From NCBI GenBank assembly GCA_009731375.1, contig BJOX01000247.1:280989-344988 (forward strand): a DNA stretch of 64,000 bases, read 5' to 3'. This document shows, piece after piece, positions 43,485 to 54,308 of the stretch (position 1 is its first letter; each line of letters opens with the position of its first letter). The stretch is from Paulinella micropora. Lineage: Eukaryota; Cercozoa; Imbricatea; Euglyphida. The position numbers were made by a program, and so were the translations under genes. Below the pieces are notes generated by a model. It was not told the origin of the DNA. It ran no database searches and worked only from the letters and a program-made list of their open reading frames with translations.

Positions 43485-45751
43485 GTAAGAAGGAGTTTGA
43501 GGAGAAGAAAGGGAAGGATGAGGCCTATAAATGGCTATACATTCCCCAAGAAATGCGATGGGGACAACCCTTGAAGAAGGAGGACATCTGTTACCCTCTC
43601 CCAAGGCAAGCTCTGCCTCTGGCAGAATTCCTCAGAGACGACGGTGCACAGTTACAGGTGCAACATGTCTCATTTGGGGACAATATGTCTTTACTGGAGC
43701 TACTCGACCTCTCATGGACAGTGTTTGAGTGTGCTATACTCTTTGAGTACCAGACTGGAAAGACTGTGCTGCCATGGAACACAAGAGCACTGGCTAGGTT
43801 GCTCGATCCTGGTCAGGACATTGATTCAATAAAGAGAGTGGAAAAGGAGTTTAAGTTCAGGAATCCAAAAGGACAGATCAATGTCATGGATGTGTCTCTG
43901 AAACTTATGGAGGCCAAGTTAGTGGACCTGGGTAAACTCCAACACACCCAGTTTGGCAGGGACCTTCACCCGGCCCTGAGGGAAATAGAAGGCGAAGCTG
44001 GAGGGGTGACGAGGATGAAGAAGCTGCATGCGGCCTTGGTGAAGGATGACGCATGGAAGAGGTGGGTCTTCACGAAGGATCATACGATCTTGGAGGGGAC
44101 GGCCGCACCACCCCCCACCAATAAAGCGGGAGAGAAGGAGTTGGCGGAGAAGGCCTTGTTCCTTCGGAAGGCAGCTGAGATCCTGTCTTTTTTTCATCAT
44201 GCCCAAGAGCTGTATATCAAAGAGCTAGCGGCTGAGAAAGAAAAGAAGGAGATGGAGGCAAAGATTGCATTAGCCAAGGCGGCGGGAACAAAGGGACCGA
44301 AATATTCCTCTGGATCTTATATGGCTCCCTCGGGCCGCTCCGCCCCGTCAGCCCACACAGCCCCTTCGGCCCCTGCGACTAGCTCAGCGCCTACCACTGT
44401 TATTGTCAACAGTAATGACAAAAAGGACAGACAGGCTATCATACAGGCCTTCCAAAAATATACAAAGTCCGATGCCACTGCTCTGACGCTGTATGCAGAG
44501 ACAGCGAGTCAGAAGGACACGGATGCGAACCTTCGAGACAAGCTCAGAAGAATTGATGCTTGTATGAAGCAGCATCCAACGGACGAAACACAGGAGTATG
44601 AGGCGTTGTACACCTTGTTGGACCCATCAATCATCACACAAGGGTTTGATGTTGGGGAGTACAAGGCGATGAGAGCGGTAGAGGTGGCGGCTAGGAGAGC
44701 AGCCTCAGACCTGCAATGCACGGTGCCAGTTGCCGTCCTCTTGCAATACTTTAAAACTCATGGGTATCAGCACCTGTGCACTGGTACTTTGATTGGGTTT
44801 GCAATTTTTCAAGAGGTGAACGAAGGGCTGGGCATTGGCACGAGATTGGCAGCGATCCTCACTGAGGTCAGCGCCAAGTACGGGCTCTTTTATAGCCGGA
44901 AGTCTATCATTTTGTACTTCCTGAGTGCTTTGTGTACACGACACCCGAGCAAGCTCGCAAGGATCATACAGTCCTGTCCGACCTTCACGGCGGTGAAGAC
45001 GGCGGATTTTTTAGAAACGAATATATACGAGAGGACTGTAGCGGCTACTCCGCCGGGCGACCTGTTCAAGGAGGTGCTCGACGCGTGTTCCGAATTGGAC
45101 ACGGCCACCGAGTCATTCTCCAGTGCCGCGACACAGGGGGTTGGAGGTGCTCAAGCAGCACATGCAACTCGAACGGCAGGTCTCAAGAGGGGGAGAGATG
45201 AGCCGACGCCGTGCTACCGCTATTTTTCATACATGGCGTGTAAGCATGAGGCACAGAAAGGAGTAGGCAATTGCCTCTTCAGCCACGACTCTCTTGATGA
45301 TAGGCAGCGAAATCTTTTCCTTAGAGAGCTCGAAGGCATGAAAAAGACCATGTACGCCATGTACAAGAAGGAGTTGGAGGAGGGGAGGTGGAATGCGAAT
45401 ATGGTCTCGGATGCGGAGTTCCGGGAGGCCATCATTTACTTCCTTGACAGAATGAAGAGAAGGGAGAAGAGAGAGACATCGGGCCGATCAAAGGCGCCGA
45501 CTAGAGGAGGAGGAGAGACGAGAGGATCGTCACGAGGGTCCCGAGGGACACCAAGAGGGGCGGCACCACGAGGACGAGGCTTTCGTGGAAGGGGAGGACG
45601 GACCCCAGCGCGCCCTCCCAGAGGACACGGATACTGGAATTATAGCACCAGTTCCAGCTCCAACTACCCCCAGCAAGCTTATACCGCTACGGAGGGGGGA
45701 CGTCAAGACGAAGACACCGGCTCAGGTGAGCGTGTTGTCGTCGTAGACTGA
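43463..45751 (+). CDS. gag: Gag-like protein with CCCH finger and RGG tail
   Basis: The frame is open from 43322 to a TGA at 45749-45751. It has no ATG before 43553, and 43463 is a GTG, so the true N-terminus is probably supplied from ATG 43242. Numbering from 43463, the first 300 residues are helical and charged. A Ser/Ala/Pro-rich linker lies near 285-315. A C-x8-C-x10-C-x3-H finger occupies C584, C593, C604 and H608. Residues about 672-725 are an Arg/Gly-rich tail (RGGGETRGSSRGSRG and repeats), typical of RNA binding. A CCCH finger plus an RGG tail in place of the usual CCHC knuckle is unusual for Gag. Function as capsid/nucleocapsid is inferred from its position before pol. Confidence 0.7.
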   Translation: MAEYGKLSKKEFEEKKGKDEAYKWLYIPQEMRWGQPLKKEDICYPLPRQALPLAEFLRDDGAQLQVQHVSFGDNMSLLELLDLSWTVFECAILFEYQTGKTVLPWNTRALARLLDPGQDIDSIKRVEKEFKFRNPKGQINVMDVSLKLMEAKLVDLGKLQHTQFGRDLHPALREIEGEAGGVTRMKKLHAALVKDDAWKRWVFTKDHTILEGTAAPPPTNKAGEKELAEKALFLRKAAEILSFFHHAQELYIKELAAEKEKKEMEAKIALAKAAGTKGPKYSSGSYMAPSGRSAPSAHTAPSAPATSSAPTTVIVNSNDKKDRQAIIQAFQKYTKSDATALTLYAETASQKDTDANLRDKLRRIDACMKQHPTDETQEYEALYTLLDPSIITQGFDVGEYKAMRAVEVAARRAASDLQCTVPVAVLLQYFKTHGYQHLCTGTLIGFAIFQEVNEGLGIGTRLAAILTEVSAKYGLFYSRKSIILYFLSALCTRHPSKLARIIQSCPTFTAVKTADFLETNIYERTVAATPPGDLFKEVLDACSELDTATESFSSAATQGVGGAQAAHATRTAGLKRGRDEPTPCYRYFSYMACKHEAQKGVGNCLFSHDSLDDRQRNLFLRELEGMKKTMYAMYKKELEEGRWNANMVSDAEFREAIIYFLDRMKRREKRETSGRSKAPTRGGGETRGSSRGSRGTPRGAAPRGRGFRGRGGRTPARPPRGHGYWNYSTSSSSNYPQQAYTATEGGRQDEDTGSGERVVVVD

Positions 45752-45754
45752 CGG
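45749..45754 (+). promoter_or_regulatory. Candidate stop-codon readthrough site UGA CGG
   Basis: Gag and pol are in the same frame. Between them is one stop, TGA, followed by CGG and then 25 sense codons up to the pol ATG at 45827. UGA CGG is a recognised leaky context in several plant RNA viruses. The next 40 bases are purine-rich. Reinitiation at 45827 is the alternative. Confidence 0.5.
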
Positions 45755-45826
45755 GAGGAGAAGAGAGAGGAAAAGAAGAGAGAGAAGGAGATAAAAACTG
45801 TTCTTTTTAATCCGACAGTCACAGTT

Positions 45827-48800
45827 ATGCCTACTGTTGATGAACAGGATACGAACGGTTCCGTTCCTCCCAGACGTGAAGGTGAAGGCACACAGCCTCA
45901 CAAGCCTCAAGGTAAGCACTTGCTAGTTCATCCTTCGAGAGCTAATATGATAAATGATGCGAATAGGAAGGCGAAGAAGGCGATGGAGGAGAGGAAGCCG
46001 AAACCAAAGGCTAGGTCTTCTCCTACGAAGAAGCAGCGGACCGTACCCCCGCCAAAGGACTCAATAGTCTCTGCTATAGACACGAGTACACTCGGTGTAC
46101 CAGACTCTGTCCAAAAGACACTCGAGATACCGGAAGCCCCGGAGACTCAAGAAGTTAAGTTGGCGGAAAAGGGGGGAGAACGAGAAGAGGACAAGGAACT
46201 TGAGCTTAGACTCAAAACCCTAGAACGAAAAATTCATGTGCTAGCGGCTAGTTTACATAGACCAGACGCGCTATGCTACACTGACCTCTTTTGTGAAACT
46301 TTACAAACCACATTAAAAGTTGGTAATGATACGATGGCGAATATTAATATTGTCGGCCAGAAGTTTTTGAATAGTCACCGGACATGGGTGGACAAAAACA
46401 TTAGAAAAACAAAGGGGACCCTAAAAGGGGTAGGCAGCCGTACGGAAATTACGGGCATCGTCACATTAATTTTCAAATTGAAATCCGGTCGAGTATATCG
46501 TGCGGACCTCTATGTTGTCCCCGATTACCACGGTTCAATCCTGCTGTCGTATGACCAATTGGCTACGATGGGGGCTGTGATCGATTGCGCCGCACGGCGG
46601 GTGATTTATGGAGTGAAGAATGGAGAGGAGGAGGATATTAATCCGATGACTGCTACTGACTCATACGAGGCTTTTGAGCTGAGTCTAGCAACGGAGAGGA
46701 AAAAGTTGGCCTTCGTACATGAGGCAACTGAAGCCTATGTACACCCCTATGTCACAGTGCCGGAGGAACTGACCTGGACCGACAATTGGGAGACGGAGAT
46801 GCAGGCGTATACGGTTACGATTCCCGCATGGGACAGAAAGTCTATTGATGACTTAGTCGTAGCGCGTAATGAGGAGATAATATGTGTTGCGAAACAGTGC
46901 CCGTCGTTGGCCAGATTCGCAGAAGGTGGCGGGGCAGATGTCCATATTACTAATGGCTACTGTTACCATGCGAAGGTGTCAGATGAGAAGAGAGAGGCGT
47001 TTGTGCCAAGGAGGAAGGGGCGTATCCCCGATACTCCAGCGGATGACATTAAAACTTTTATCACGAACTTTTGGGGCGATGTGCCTACCTGGCCGCGCTC
47101 ATTAACTGAAGTGAAAAAGTGTCTACGGACTCTATTTGAGAGTAACAAGCCGTATACTGTCATTCTGCCATACAATGAGAAGGCGATCTGGGCACAGGAG
47201 ATAAGGGACCGGCTTATTGATCATCCTATACCTGTTCCTTCTCGCAAGCAACAGTTAGTGGTGGCTTGTCGACTCGGGTCTCGGGAGCAGAGCAGTGCAT
47301 ACAAGCAAAAGCTCAGAGCCCAGGACAAGTTGAAATTGATACCTCAAGCTTTCACATGCTTTGATGGTTTCTACACCCGTAAGGCTCCGATACAATACGC
47401 GAACCTTATTGATATGCTTGTCGGGCTGGGTCATGATGATGAGCCGGACACAGTCACGTATGAAAGAACGGGACTAGACGATTTGTCCCAGGAAGATTTG
47501 AGTTTGGAGGAGGACTTAGCGCCCCTCAAGGAGCATAAGAAGATGTCGGAGGAAGATTTCCAAGCGGCGGCGCGGAAAATTCTAGAAGAAGGAGTGGGTT
47601 CGGAGAGAGAGAAGGCGTTTCTCAAAGCTAAGATGGAGGCGTACAGAGAAATTTTCGACCCTCCTCGGGCAGGTGGTGTAAAGTCGGATGACTTCACTGC
47701 TGTCATTTACAAGATACCGGGTGCGGAGCCATCTCCGGCACCACGGAGGGCAAATTTGAGCATACATGAGGCAAAAATAGCGGAGGAGAATGTGAGACAG
47801 TTGCTCGATGAGGACTTTATTGAGAGATCTACATCTCCAATTGTCTCTCAACCGAAAATCGTCCCTAAGCCAGGAGGAGAATGGCGCTTGACGATCAATT
47901 ATGCCCGTGTGAATAAGGTGCTAGAGGAAGAGAGAAATCCTCTGCCGACCTTAGAAGAAGGCAGAAGGGTGCTGCGGAATGCTAAATTCTATTCGGTCAT
48001 TGACCTTAAGAACGGCTTCTGGCAGATACCACTGGACGAGAAATCCAGATGGCTGACTGCATTCGTTGTGGGTATGGAAATATACCAGTGGAAGGTGCTT
48101 CCAATGGGACTCAAACAGGCCCCGGGGCTCTTTCAGAAGGCGATGCAGAAGATGTTGAGCGGTCAATATGACGACCAGTCGGAGGATGGTTTTATGAGAA
48201 GGAGAGGACAGAAGGCGGGAGAATATGCATTTTGTTACATCGATGACATCATCGTATACTCTAACACAATGGAAGAGCATATCGATCACTTGTCAGATGT
48301 CTTCAGGCGCATCGGAGCTTTTGGCCTGAAATGCAACCTAAAGAAATGTCAGCTTGCCAGGACAAGTGTGACGTATTTGGGTTACGAGATTTCTCATAAT
48401 AGGGTCTCGATATCGCGCGAAAAGAGGGAGGAGATCATGAGTAGACAGTTGCCAAAGAATCGCACGGAGTTACACTCTTTTCTTGCGATGGCACAGTACT
48501 ACAGCCAGTTCATACCCGATTGGGGTGCAACTCGGGCTAAGCTGGAGAAGATGATTGATTTTGGAGACTTTGAGAAGTGGGATGAGGAGGCTTTGCAGGC
48601 GTTTAATACGCTCAAAGATATCATTTATAAAGATCCCAAGGACGGCGGATTAGTACTTATGATGCCCGACTTTACGAAACCGTTCGTAGTCGACACGGAT
48701 GCATCTAAGTTTGCGATTGGCGCGGTGCTGCAACAGGAAGATGAGGAGAAAAAGTTGCGCCCGATCATGTTTATTAGTAGAAAGCTGTGTGCGGCGGAGC

Positions 48801-51574
48801 GAAATTACTGCACGCGACAGAGGGAGGCGTTGGCAGTAGTATGGGCTCTCAAGAGGCTCAGAGAATACTTGTGGGGAGGACCTCTATTCACGGTTAGGAC
48901 CGATCATCACAACCTTCTTTGGTTGATGAATCATGAACAAACCGGCCGTTTGGCGCGGTGGCAAGCTTTCTTGTCATGTTTCAATTTCACGATGGTCTAC
49001 TTACCGGGAAAGCGAAACGTAGTCGCTGATAGCCTTTCCAGGCTAGAGTTTCAGTCGGAGGTGTCGGCTCTCGTATCATCAGTGGAGATGATGGACCTGT
49101 CCACGGACAAGGTATACGAGGTGAGCCACATAGAGGCGATGCAGATGGCAAGAGGCGTTCGTTATGACCGCACGGGTCTACGATATAGTCCTCAAGGCCC
49201 GGAGCATGGCATATGCTGTGAGGCGCATGTTCTCGAAGACGCTGAGTGGTCTTATGAGGCATACGAGAACGCGAAGGCGAATATAAAAGAAGAGGAGGAG
49301 ACGACTGAGGTCTGTACTGAACCTCCACAGGAAAATCGAAGCGAGCTTGATGAAGACCCGGAAAGGGTAGGAGTAAGGTTGGAGGACGGTACTATTCATA
49401 TCGCCTCGCCTACCGCGTGGAGGCAGCAACAGGCGACGGATCCGGAGTTCAAGGAGCTCATAACGTTATACAAGAACCCTAATGAGCTTAAAAAGACTCC
49501 ACAGATCAAAGATCAGATGAAGGAGATGGCGTGGAGAGATGGGCTATTGTGGTACAAGGGCCAGCATGGCAAATTTGCATCACAGCCTGACAAATGGACT
49601 CTCTGGGTACCAGAGAAGTTGAGGCGCTTTATATATGTCGCAGCCCATAACTGCCCCTTACTGGCACATCCGGGTCGACAAAGAACTCATTGGTTCATAG
49701 CGAGGCGATTTTGGTGGAAAGGGATGAAGGAGGAGATAGACAGGGAAGTGGACGCATGCATCCCATGCAAAACCACAAAGACACCGCTGAAGGCGAACTT
49801 TGGCCTGATCGGTACATTCCCGTTACACGCCGGGATGTTTGAATTTATACACATCGATCATGTGGGACCTTTCCCCGAATCGGCAGAAGGGTACAGATAC
49901 CTTCTTACCGCAATAGATCGAGCCACCAATTATGTCTGGGTTGTTCCTGTTAAGGACGCTACAGGCAAGACAACTGCGGAGGCTCTGATCGATAGGATCG
50001 TCTCGCAGATCGGAGTGCCTAGAAAGATATGTTCTGATCGAGGTTCTGACTTTAATAATGAAGTCATCGACAGACTATCTAAGTACTACGGGATGAAATG
50101 GCAATATGTTACTGCCTATAACCCGAGAGCGAATGGCAAGATCGAGCGGGTACATAGACCTCTCAAAGCCTCGCTTAAGATGTACTGTATGAAGAAGGAG
50201 AATCAGAGAGCCTGGGTGGAGGCAGCACCTTCATTTGCCTTTGCAATGAACTGTCTACCCTCATCGGCATTAGGAGGAGCCAGGAGCTCAGTCTCGCCAT
50301 ATCAATTGGTTTACGGCCGAGAGCCTAATATCCCAACCTCACTTCTGCATCCAAAAGACACTTGGGCAGATGAGGATGAGTTGTTCGGGATGAGACTAAG
50401 AGCGAAGATGGAGGCGGAACAAATAGTTGCGGCGCACAGGGAGGCGGAGCGCAGAAAGACTGACGCACAAGGAGTGCGACAAGCGCACTTAGATCAAGTC
50501 CGTTTCCAGGTTGGGGATATTGTACTCTTGTACCATCCTCAAGTCCCTAAGGGGGTTAGCTCTAAGCTGTTTACCCACTGGAAAGGACCATACCAGATCA
50601 TGGAACAGATGGGACCTCTGAATTATAAGATCAGGGGTAGAGGGAAGGTGCAGATTGTGAATGTTCGAAGGCTGATCAATTATGACCCCTTCTTACTTGA
50701 GGATGAATCCGTTGAGGAGGCGTTGAAACGGATGAAGGAGGACTTCAAAGAGGTACCGCCTATACAGAAGGAGGATACCTTAGAGGAGGAGAATGCCTAT
50801 CGGGCACCGGTCACGGAGAAGGAGGAGACCGAGAAGGAGAGTAAGGAAGACTCAAACCGCAAAAGCGCGGCGGGGACTCAGTCTAAAGCCCCCATAGTCC
50901 GCGGCGGTACGAAGGAGAAGTTCACGGAGGCGCAGAGGAGGAGAGCGCAAAACGATCTCATCTTCGACCAACCGAGGAAGGTGGCAAGGTCGACGCGAGC
51001 GACGGATGTCCATGGAGGAGGAGGGGAGAAGGACACTAACCCGAACGCGGGTAATGTGGACATTCGACATGTGCGATGGAAGGAAGGAGAGGCGATTGCG
51101 GCCATCAAGTGGGTCCGAGACGCTTTTTATCTGTTGAGACCGGCAGAATCTCATGTTGCCGATGACACTCTCTCAGATCTTTATCTCATGCGAGCTGTGG
51201 CGGTCCCGCAGACTACACGGGCAGCACGGACATCGAAGAGATCCTTAGCAGCAAAAACGATACAACCGGTACTCCATTTTTGGAGAAGCATGGACCCTGT
51301 TGAGGATCCAAAAGCTAGACAATATTTACCGGTGTACAAAGACGCGAAAAATCTCGAGACATGGGATGATACTATTACCCTTCGAGACAAAGACCACACT
51401 GCGTGGACTATTCAGTCACTGCCTAGAGGAGTGCTTGACATTCCTTTTGACTTATCTTTGGGCGCCATCCCTAACAAAATATGGGACATTCTGGAGGAGT
51501 CGAAGTTTGACTTGACTTTTGTTGGCGGCCCGCCACCTGGCAAAGGGGTTCGCGCAAGGCGACGAAGGCAGTAA
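45827..51574 (+). CDS. pol: Pol polyprotein: protease, RT, RNase H, integrase
   Basis: 1915 codons from ATG 45827 to TAA, uninterrupted. A retropepsin-like region carries D168-T169-M170-A171 where DTGA is expected, then SILLSYDQLATMGAVIDC. In RT the first catalytic Asp is D726 (VIDLKNGFWQIP) and the YIDD box is residues 804-807, with a long insert before it. RNase H carries D958 (DTDAS), E1000 and D1026. Integrase has an H1274, H1281, C1311, C1314 zinc site, catalytic D1344, D1404 and E1440 (D-x59-D-x35-E), and GPY at 1587-1589. About 300 residues of charged C-terminal extension follow and are not recognised. The intact frame suggests a recently active copy. The Met in the protease motif would be expected to cripple that enzyme. 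Confidence 0.92.
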   Translation: MPTVDEQDTNGSVPPRREGEGTQPHKPQGKHLLVHPSRANMINDANRKAKKAMEERKPKPKARSSPTKKQRTVPPPKDSIVSAIDTSTLGVPDSVQKTLEIPEAPETQEVKLAEKGGEREEDKELELRLKTLERKIHVLAASLHRPDALCYTDLFCETLQTTLKVGNDTMANINIVGQKFLNSHRTWVDKNIRKTKGTLKGVGSRTEITGIVTLIFKLKSGRVYRADLYVVPDYHGSILLSYDQLATMGAVIDCAARRVIYGVKNGEEEDINPMTATDSYEAFELSLATERKKLAFVHEATEAYVHPYVTVPEELTWTDNWETEMQAYTVTIPAWDRKSIDDLVVARNEEIICVAKQCPSLARFAEGGGADVHITNGYCYHAKVSDEKREAFVPRRKGRIPDTPADDIKTFITNFWGDVPTWPRSLTEVKKCLRTLFESNKPYTVILPYNEKAIWAQEIRDRLIDHPIPVPSRKQQLVVACRLGSREQSSAYKQKLRAQDKLKLIPQAFTCFDGFYTRKAPIQYANLIDMLVGLGHDDEPDTVTYERTGLDDLSQEDLSLEEDLAPLKEHKKMSEEDFQAAARKILEEGVGSEREKAFLKAKMEAYREIFDPPRAGGVKSDDFTAVIYKIPGAEPSPAPRRANLSIHEAKIAEENVRQLLDEDFIERSTSPIVSQPKIVPKPGGEWRLTINYARVNKVLEEERNPLPTLEEGRRVLRNAKFYSVIDLKNGFWQIPLDEKSRWLTAFVVGMEIYQWKVLPMGLKQAPGLFQKAMQKMLSGQYDDQSEDGFMRRRGQKAGEYAFCYIDDIIVYSNTMEEHIDHLSDVFRRIGAFGLKCNLKKCQLARTSVTYLGYEISHNRVSISREKREEIMSRQLPKNRTELHSFLAMAQYYSQFIPDWGATRAKLEKMIDFGDFEKWDEEALQAFNTLKDIIYKDPKDGGLVLMMPDFTKPFVVDTDASKFAIGAVLQQEDEEKKLRPIMFISRKLCAAERNYCTRQREALAVVWALKRLREYLWGGPLFTVRTDHHNLLWLMNHEQTGRLARWQAFLSCFNFTMVYLPGKRNVVADSLSRLEFQSEVSALVSSVEMMDLSTDKVYEVSHIEAMQMARGVRYDRTGLRYSPQGPEHGICCEAHVLEDAEWSYEAYENAKANIKEEEETTEVCTEPPQENRSELDEDPERVGVRLEDGTIHIASPTAWRQQQATDPEFKELITLYKNPNELKKTPQIKDQMKEMAWRDGLLWYKGQHGKFASQPDKWTLWVPEKLRRFIYVAAHNCPLLAHPGRQRTHWFIARRFWWKGMKEEIDREVDACIPCKTTKTPLKANFGLIGTFPLHAGMFEFIHIDHVGPFPESAEGYRYLLTAIDRATNYVWVVPVKDATGKTTAEALIDRIVSQIGVPRKICSDRGSDFNNEVIDRLSKYYGMKWQYVTAYNPRANGKIERVHRPLKASLKMYCMKKENQRAWVEAAPSFAFAMNCLPSSALGGARSSVSPYQLVYGREPNIPTSLLHPKDTWADEDELFGMRLRAKMEAEQIVAAHREAERRKTDAQGVRQAHLDQVRFQVGDIVLLYHPQVPKGVSSKLFTHWKGPYQIMEQMGPLNYKIRGRGKVQIVNVRRLINYDPFLLEDESVEEALKRMKEDFKEVPPIQKEDTLEEENAYRAPVTEKEETEKESKEDSNRKSAAGTQSKAPIVRGGTKEKFTEAQRRRAQNDLIFDQPRKVARSTRATDVHGGGGEKDTNPNAGNVDIRHVRWKEGEAIAAIKWVRDAFYLLRPAESHVADDTLSDLYLMRAVAVPQTTRAARTSKRSLAAKTIQPVLHFWRSMDPVEDPKARQYLPVYKDAKNLETWDDTITLRDKDHTAWTIQSLPRGVLDIPFDLSLGAIPNKIWDILEESKFDLTFVGGPPPGKGVRARRRRQ

Positions 51575-52369
51575 GTGACATTTTTTTCTTTTATCACGCG
51601 TCGGACATTGAAAGCTGCATGTGGATTAATCTCATAGTGCCCATGTCAGATCATGTCTTATTAAAATGTTTTTATACCATTGTTGTTACTTGGCATTTTT
51701 ATCGCAACATATGAGTGCGAGGGTCAATCGGCAAATGGATACGACACCGTATAAGGGGATCGCTTGTGAGTTTAGCGATGGTGTTCCTGGTACGACCCTG
51801 CTTCAAGTATCCAGGGTGATGTTCTCAAGAAATGTTATCATAGTAGACATATTAAATTTTTTTCTTTGGATATACTTAATATCGTCATACCAGCACGATC
51901 CGTCTCTACTTGTGTCGGCATATCGCATGGTCGGGCTCACTCACTCCGGCTTTGGATATAGTTATTAGGTCTGGCCCCCTAGTACTGTATTAAGGTAACC
52001 GATTGAATACAAGGGTATGTTATTAAAAGACAATTTATTTACTGATCGGAAGTGTTTTTGGAGAAGGAGAAAAATTATAACGCTGCTTTTATTGCAATAG
52101 TAATACTATTTGTTCTTGACATACTGCCTCAGAATTAAGTTACGGGGGGGACAACAAGTGTGGAAGGAGGAATTTTTATTTACAAAAACGAGGCTGGAGA
52201 TTTATAGTTGACTCGTGTCTGGCGTATGCGTTTTATAAATCCACTGCACCGTCTATCCGTGGGTTAATGCATTTAGTTGCGACACCCCGTAGCGTTTGTG
52301 CAGAAAAGAAATCAGCAATTATATGACAAAAATATTGCATATTTCCGTCATAAAAACGGGAAGGTGTAC
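51575..52369 (+). other. Retrotransposon 3' region without a clear gene
   Basis: A 100-codon frame at 51666-51968 has a hydrophobic middle but no recognised homology. The rest is AT-rich. Confidence 0.4.
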
Positions 52370-52613
52370 TGTAGGCATCACCCCCCGGATAGCCGGTAAA
52401 AAGTACACTTTTTCTGGTGTCAGGTGCACCTAGTTTTTTCCCATTATTTTCAATATCGTTTGGCCGGATTTGACCTAATGCCATTTTAACCTTGGTCTGT
52501 TGCAGTTTTCTTTTCGGCTTCACTGAGCTAATATAACGAGACATCATTCTCTTTTGGGGATTTGTGTCTGGTTGTATTACCGACTTTTTATTGAGCTATC
52601 TTCGGGGATTGTA
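52370..52613 (+). repeat. 3' LTR of the retrotransposon
   Basis: 244 bp, matching 41714-41958 with four substitutions and one indel. It is preceded by the purine-rich AAAAACGGGAAGG. Confidence 0.85.
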
Positions 52614-53631
52614 ACAAGCAATAAAATTATACCATCTGCGATTCACGAGTAATCATAGGCTGTAACAGGTCTTTTAATAATTTTATATTATTAGTAATAC
52701 TACAATATTTTTGCGCTCGCCGGGTTAAGGGTAAATTTTATTTAATATTACTAACCAAATGTTTACTCAGAAGACGTGAAAGATCAAAGGACCGATCGTT
52801 CGACCCTCGTTCACTTTCTTGCTAGAAGTCAATCGTTTGCCTTTTGCGTTGCGAGAATTGCTGTGCACGCTTCCGAGAAGCGGTTGTGATGTGAGAACAA
52901 CGTAGAGAAAATGGCAATCGTATGCCGTCAGCTAAAAACTTTTCCACTAAGTCAGACACCGGCCCGGCCGGTTCCACTTAAAATGGGTTGTTGGAAAGTA
53001 TACGTAAAACGCGTGAAAAAGGAAAAAAAACAAGAAAAAAACGAGGGAGTAGTAAATGTTAACGGGAAAAACAATTTGAAAAAACATAGAAAATAAGTTC
53101 GACACGAGATAGTAACGATAAATAATAATAAGAAAAAGATAAATCAATATAACAATAATAATAATATAGTAATATAATAATAGATATAATAATATCAGGA
53201 AAGAGAAAAATCACAGTGAAAAATTACGTGAAAATATGTTAGCAGGTATAAAAACATCGAGGAAAGATAAGAAGAGACAGGGATAGAGGAGAAAGACAGA
53301 TAGCAGAAGAGGAAAAAACTACCTAACCAACAAGAGAAGAAAGCCCTCACGGGGGTATAGAGTCCCACGAAACGCCGATCCAAACGTTGTAGAAAGGTCC
53401 CATATAATCGTCGGCATAGCCATGGCGCAAATCGATGGAACTTACAAAAGGCAAGCTTGATAATGTTCGCTTCTGCGGCAATTATAAACGTGAACAAAAA
53501 GCCAGACTTTTTTAATCATTGTATGTCTCCCGAAAGAGACGGAAGGAAGAGGACGTCTGGGAAGGAAGAAAGAGAGACAGGAAAAGAGAAGGAAAGGAGG
53601 AAGAGAAGAAAAAAAAAAAAAAGAAAAAAAG

Positions 53632-53669
<38 letters not shown>

Positions 53670-54251
53670 GCCAGGCTAAGGAGGTGGAGGGGCAGGAGGG
53701 GGTGGCCCAGCGCCAGCAGGTGGGGCAGGAGGAGGAGGAGAAGGGGCAGAGGGAGGGGGAGAAGGGGCAGCAGGNNNNNNNNNNNNNNNNNNNNNNNNNN
53801 NNNNNNNNNNNNNNNNNNNNNNNNNNNNNNNNNNNNNNNNNNNNNNNNNNNNNNNNNNNNNNNNNNNNNNNNNNNNNNNNNNNNNNNNNNNNNNNNNNNN
53901 NNNNNNNNNNNNNNNNNNNNNNNNNNNNNNNNNNNNNNNNNNNNNNNNNNNNNNNNNNNNNNNNNNNNNNNNNNNNNNNNNNNNNNNNNNNNNNNNNNNN
54001 NNNNNNNNNNNNNNNNNNNNNNNNNNNNNNNNNNNNNNNNNNNNNNNNNNNNNNNNNNNNNNNNNNNNNNNNNNNNNNNNNNNNNNNNNNNNNNNNNNNN
54101 NNNNNNNNNNNNNNNNNNNNNNNNNNNNNNNNNNNNNNNNNNNNNNNNNNNNNNNNNNNNNNNNNNNNNNNNNNNNNNNNNNNNNNNNNNNNNNNNNNNN
54201 NNNNNNNNNNNNNNNNNNNNNNNNNNNNNNNNNNNNNNNNNNNNNNNNNNN

Positions 54252-54308
<57 letters not shown>

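Larger units (their letters stand above)
41714..52613 (+). mobile_element. Ty3/gypsy-type LTR retrotransposon, about 10.9 kb
   Basis: It is bounded by direct repeats 41714-41958 and 52370-52613 and encodes gag and pol in sense orientation. The pol order is protease, RT, RNase H, integrase, which is the Ty3/gypsy order. The integrase ends in a GPY module and no chromodomain is recognisable. A 503-base gap (42147-42649) lies in the leader between the 5' LTR and gag. A purine-rich AAAAACGGGAAGG just before the 3' LTR is a candidate polypurine tract. No primer-binding site or target-site duplication is certain. Confidence 0.9.

Noticed and set aside
45827-51574. Chromodomain at the end of Pol
   Set aside because: The C-terminal 300 residues are charged and lack the aromatic cage pattern; only the GPY module is visible.
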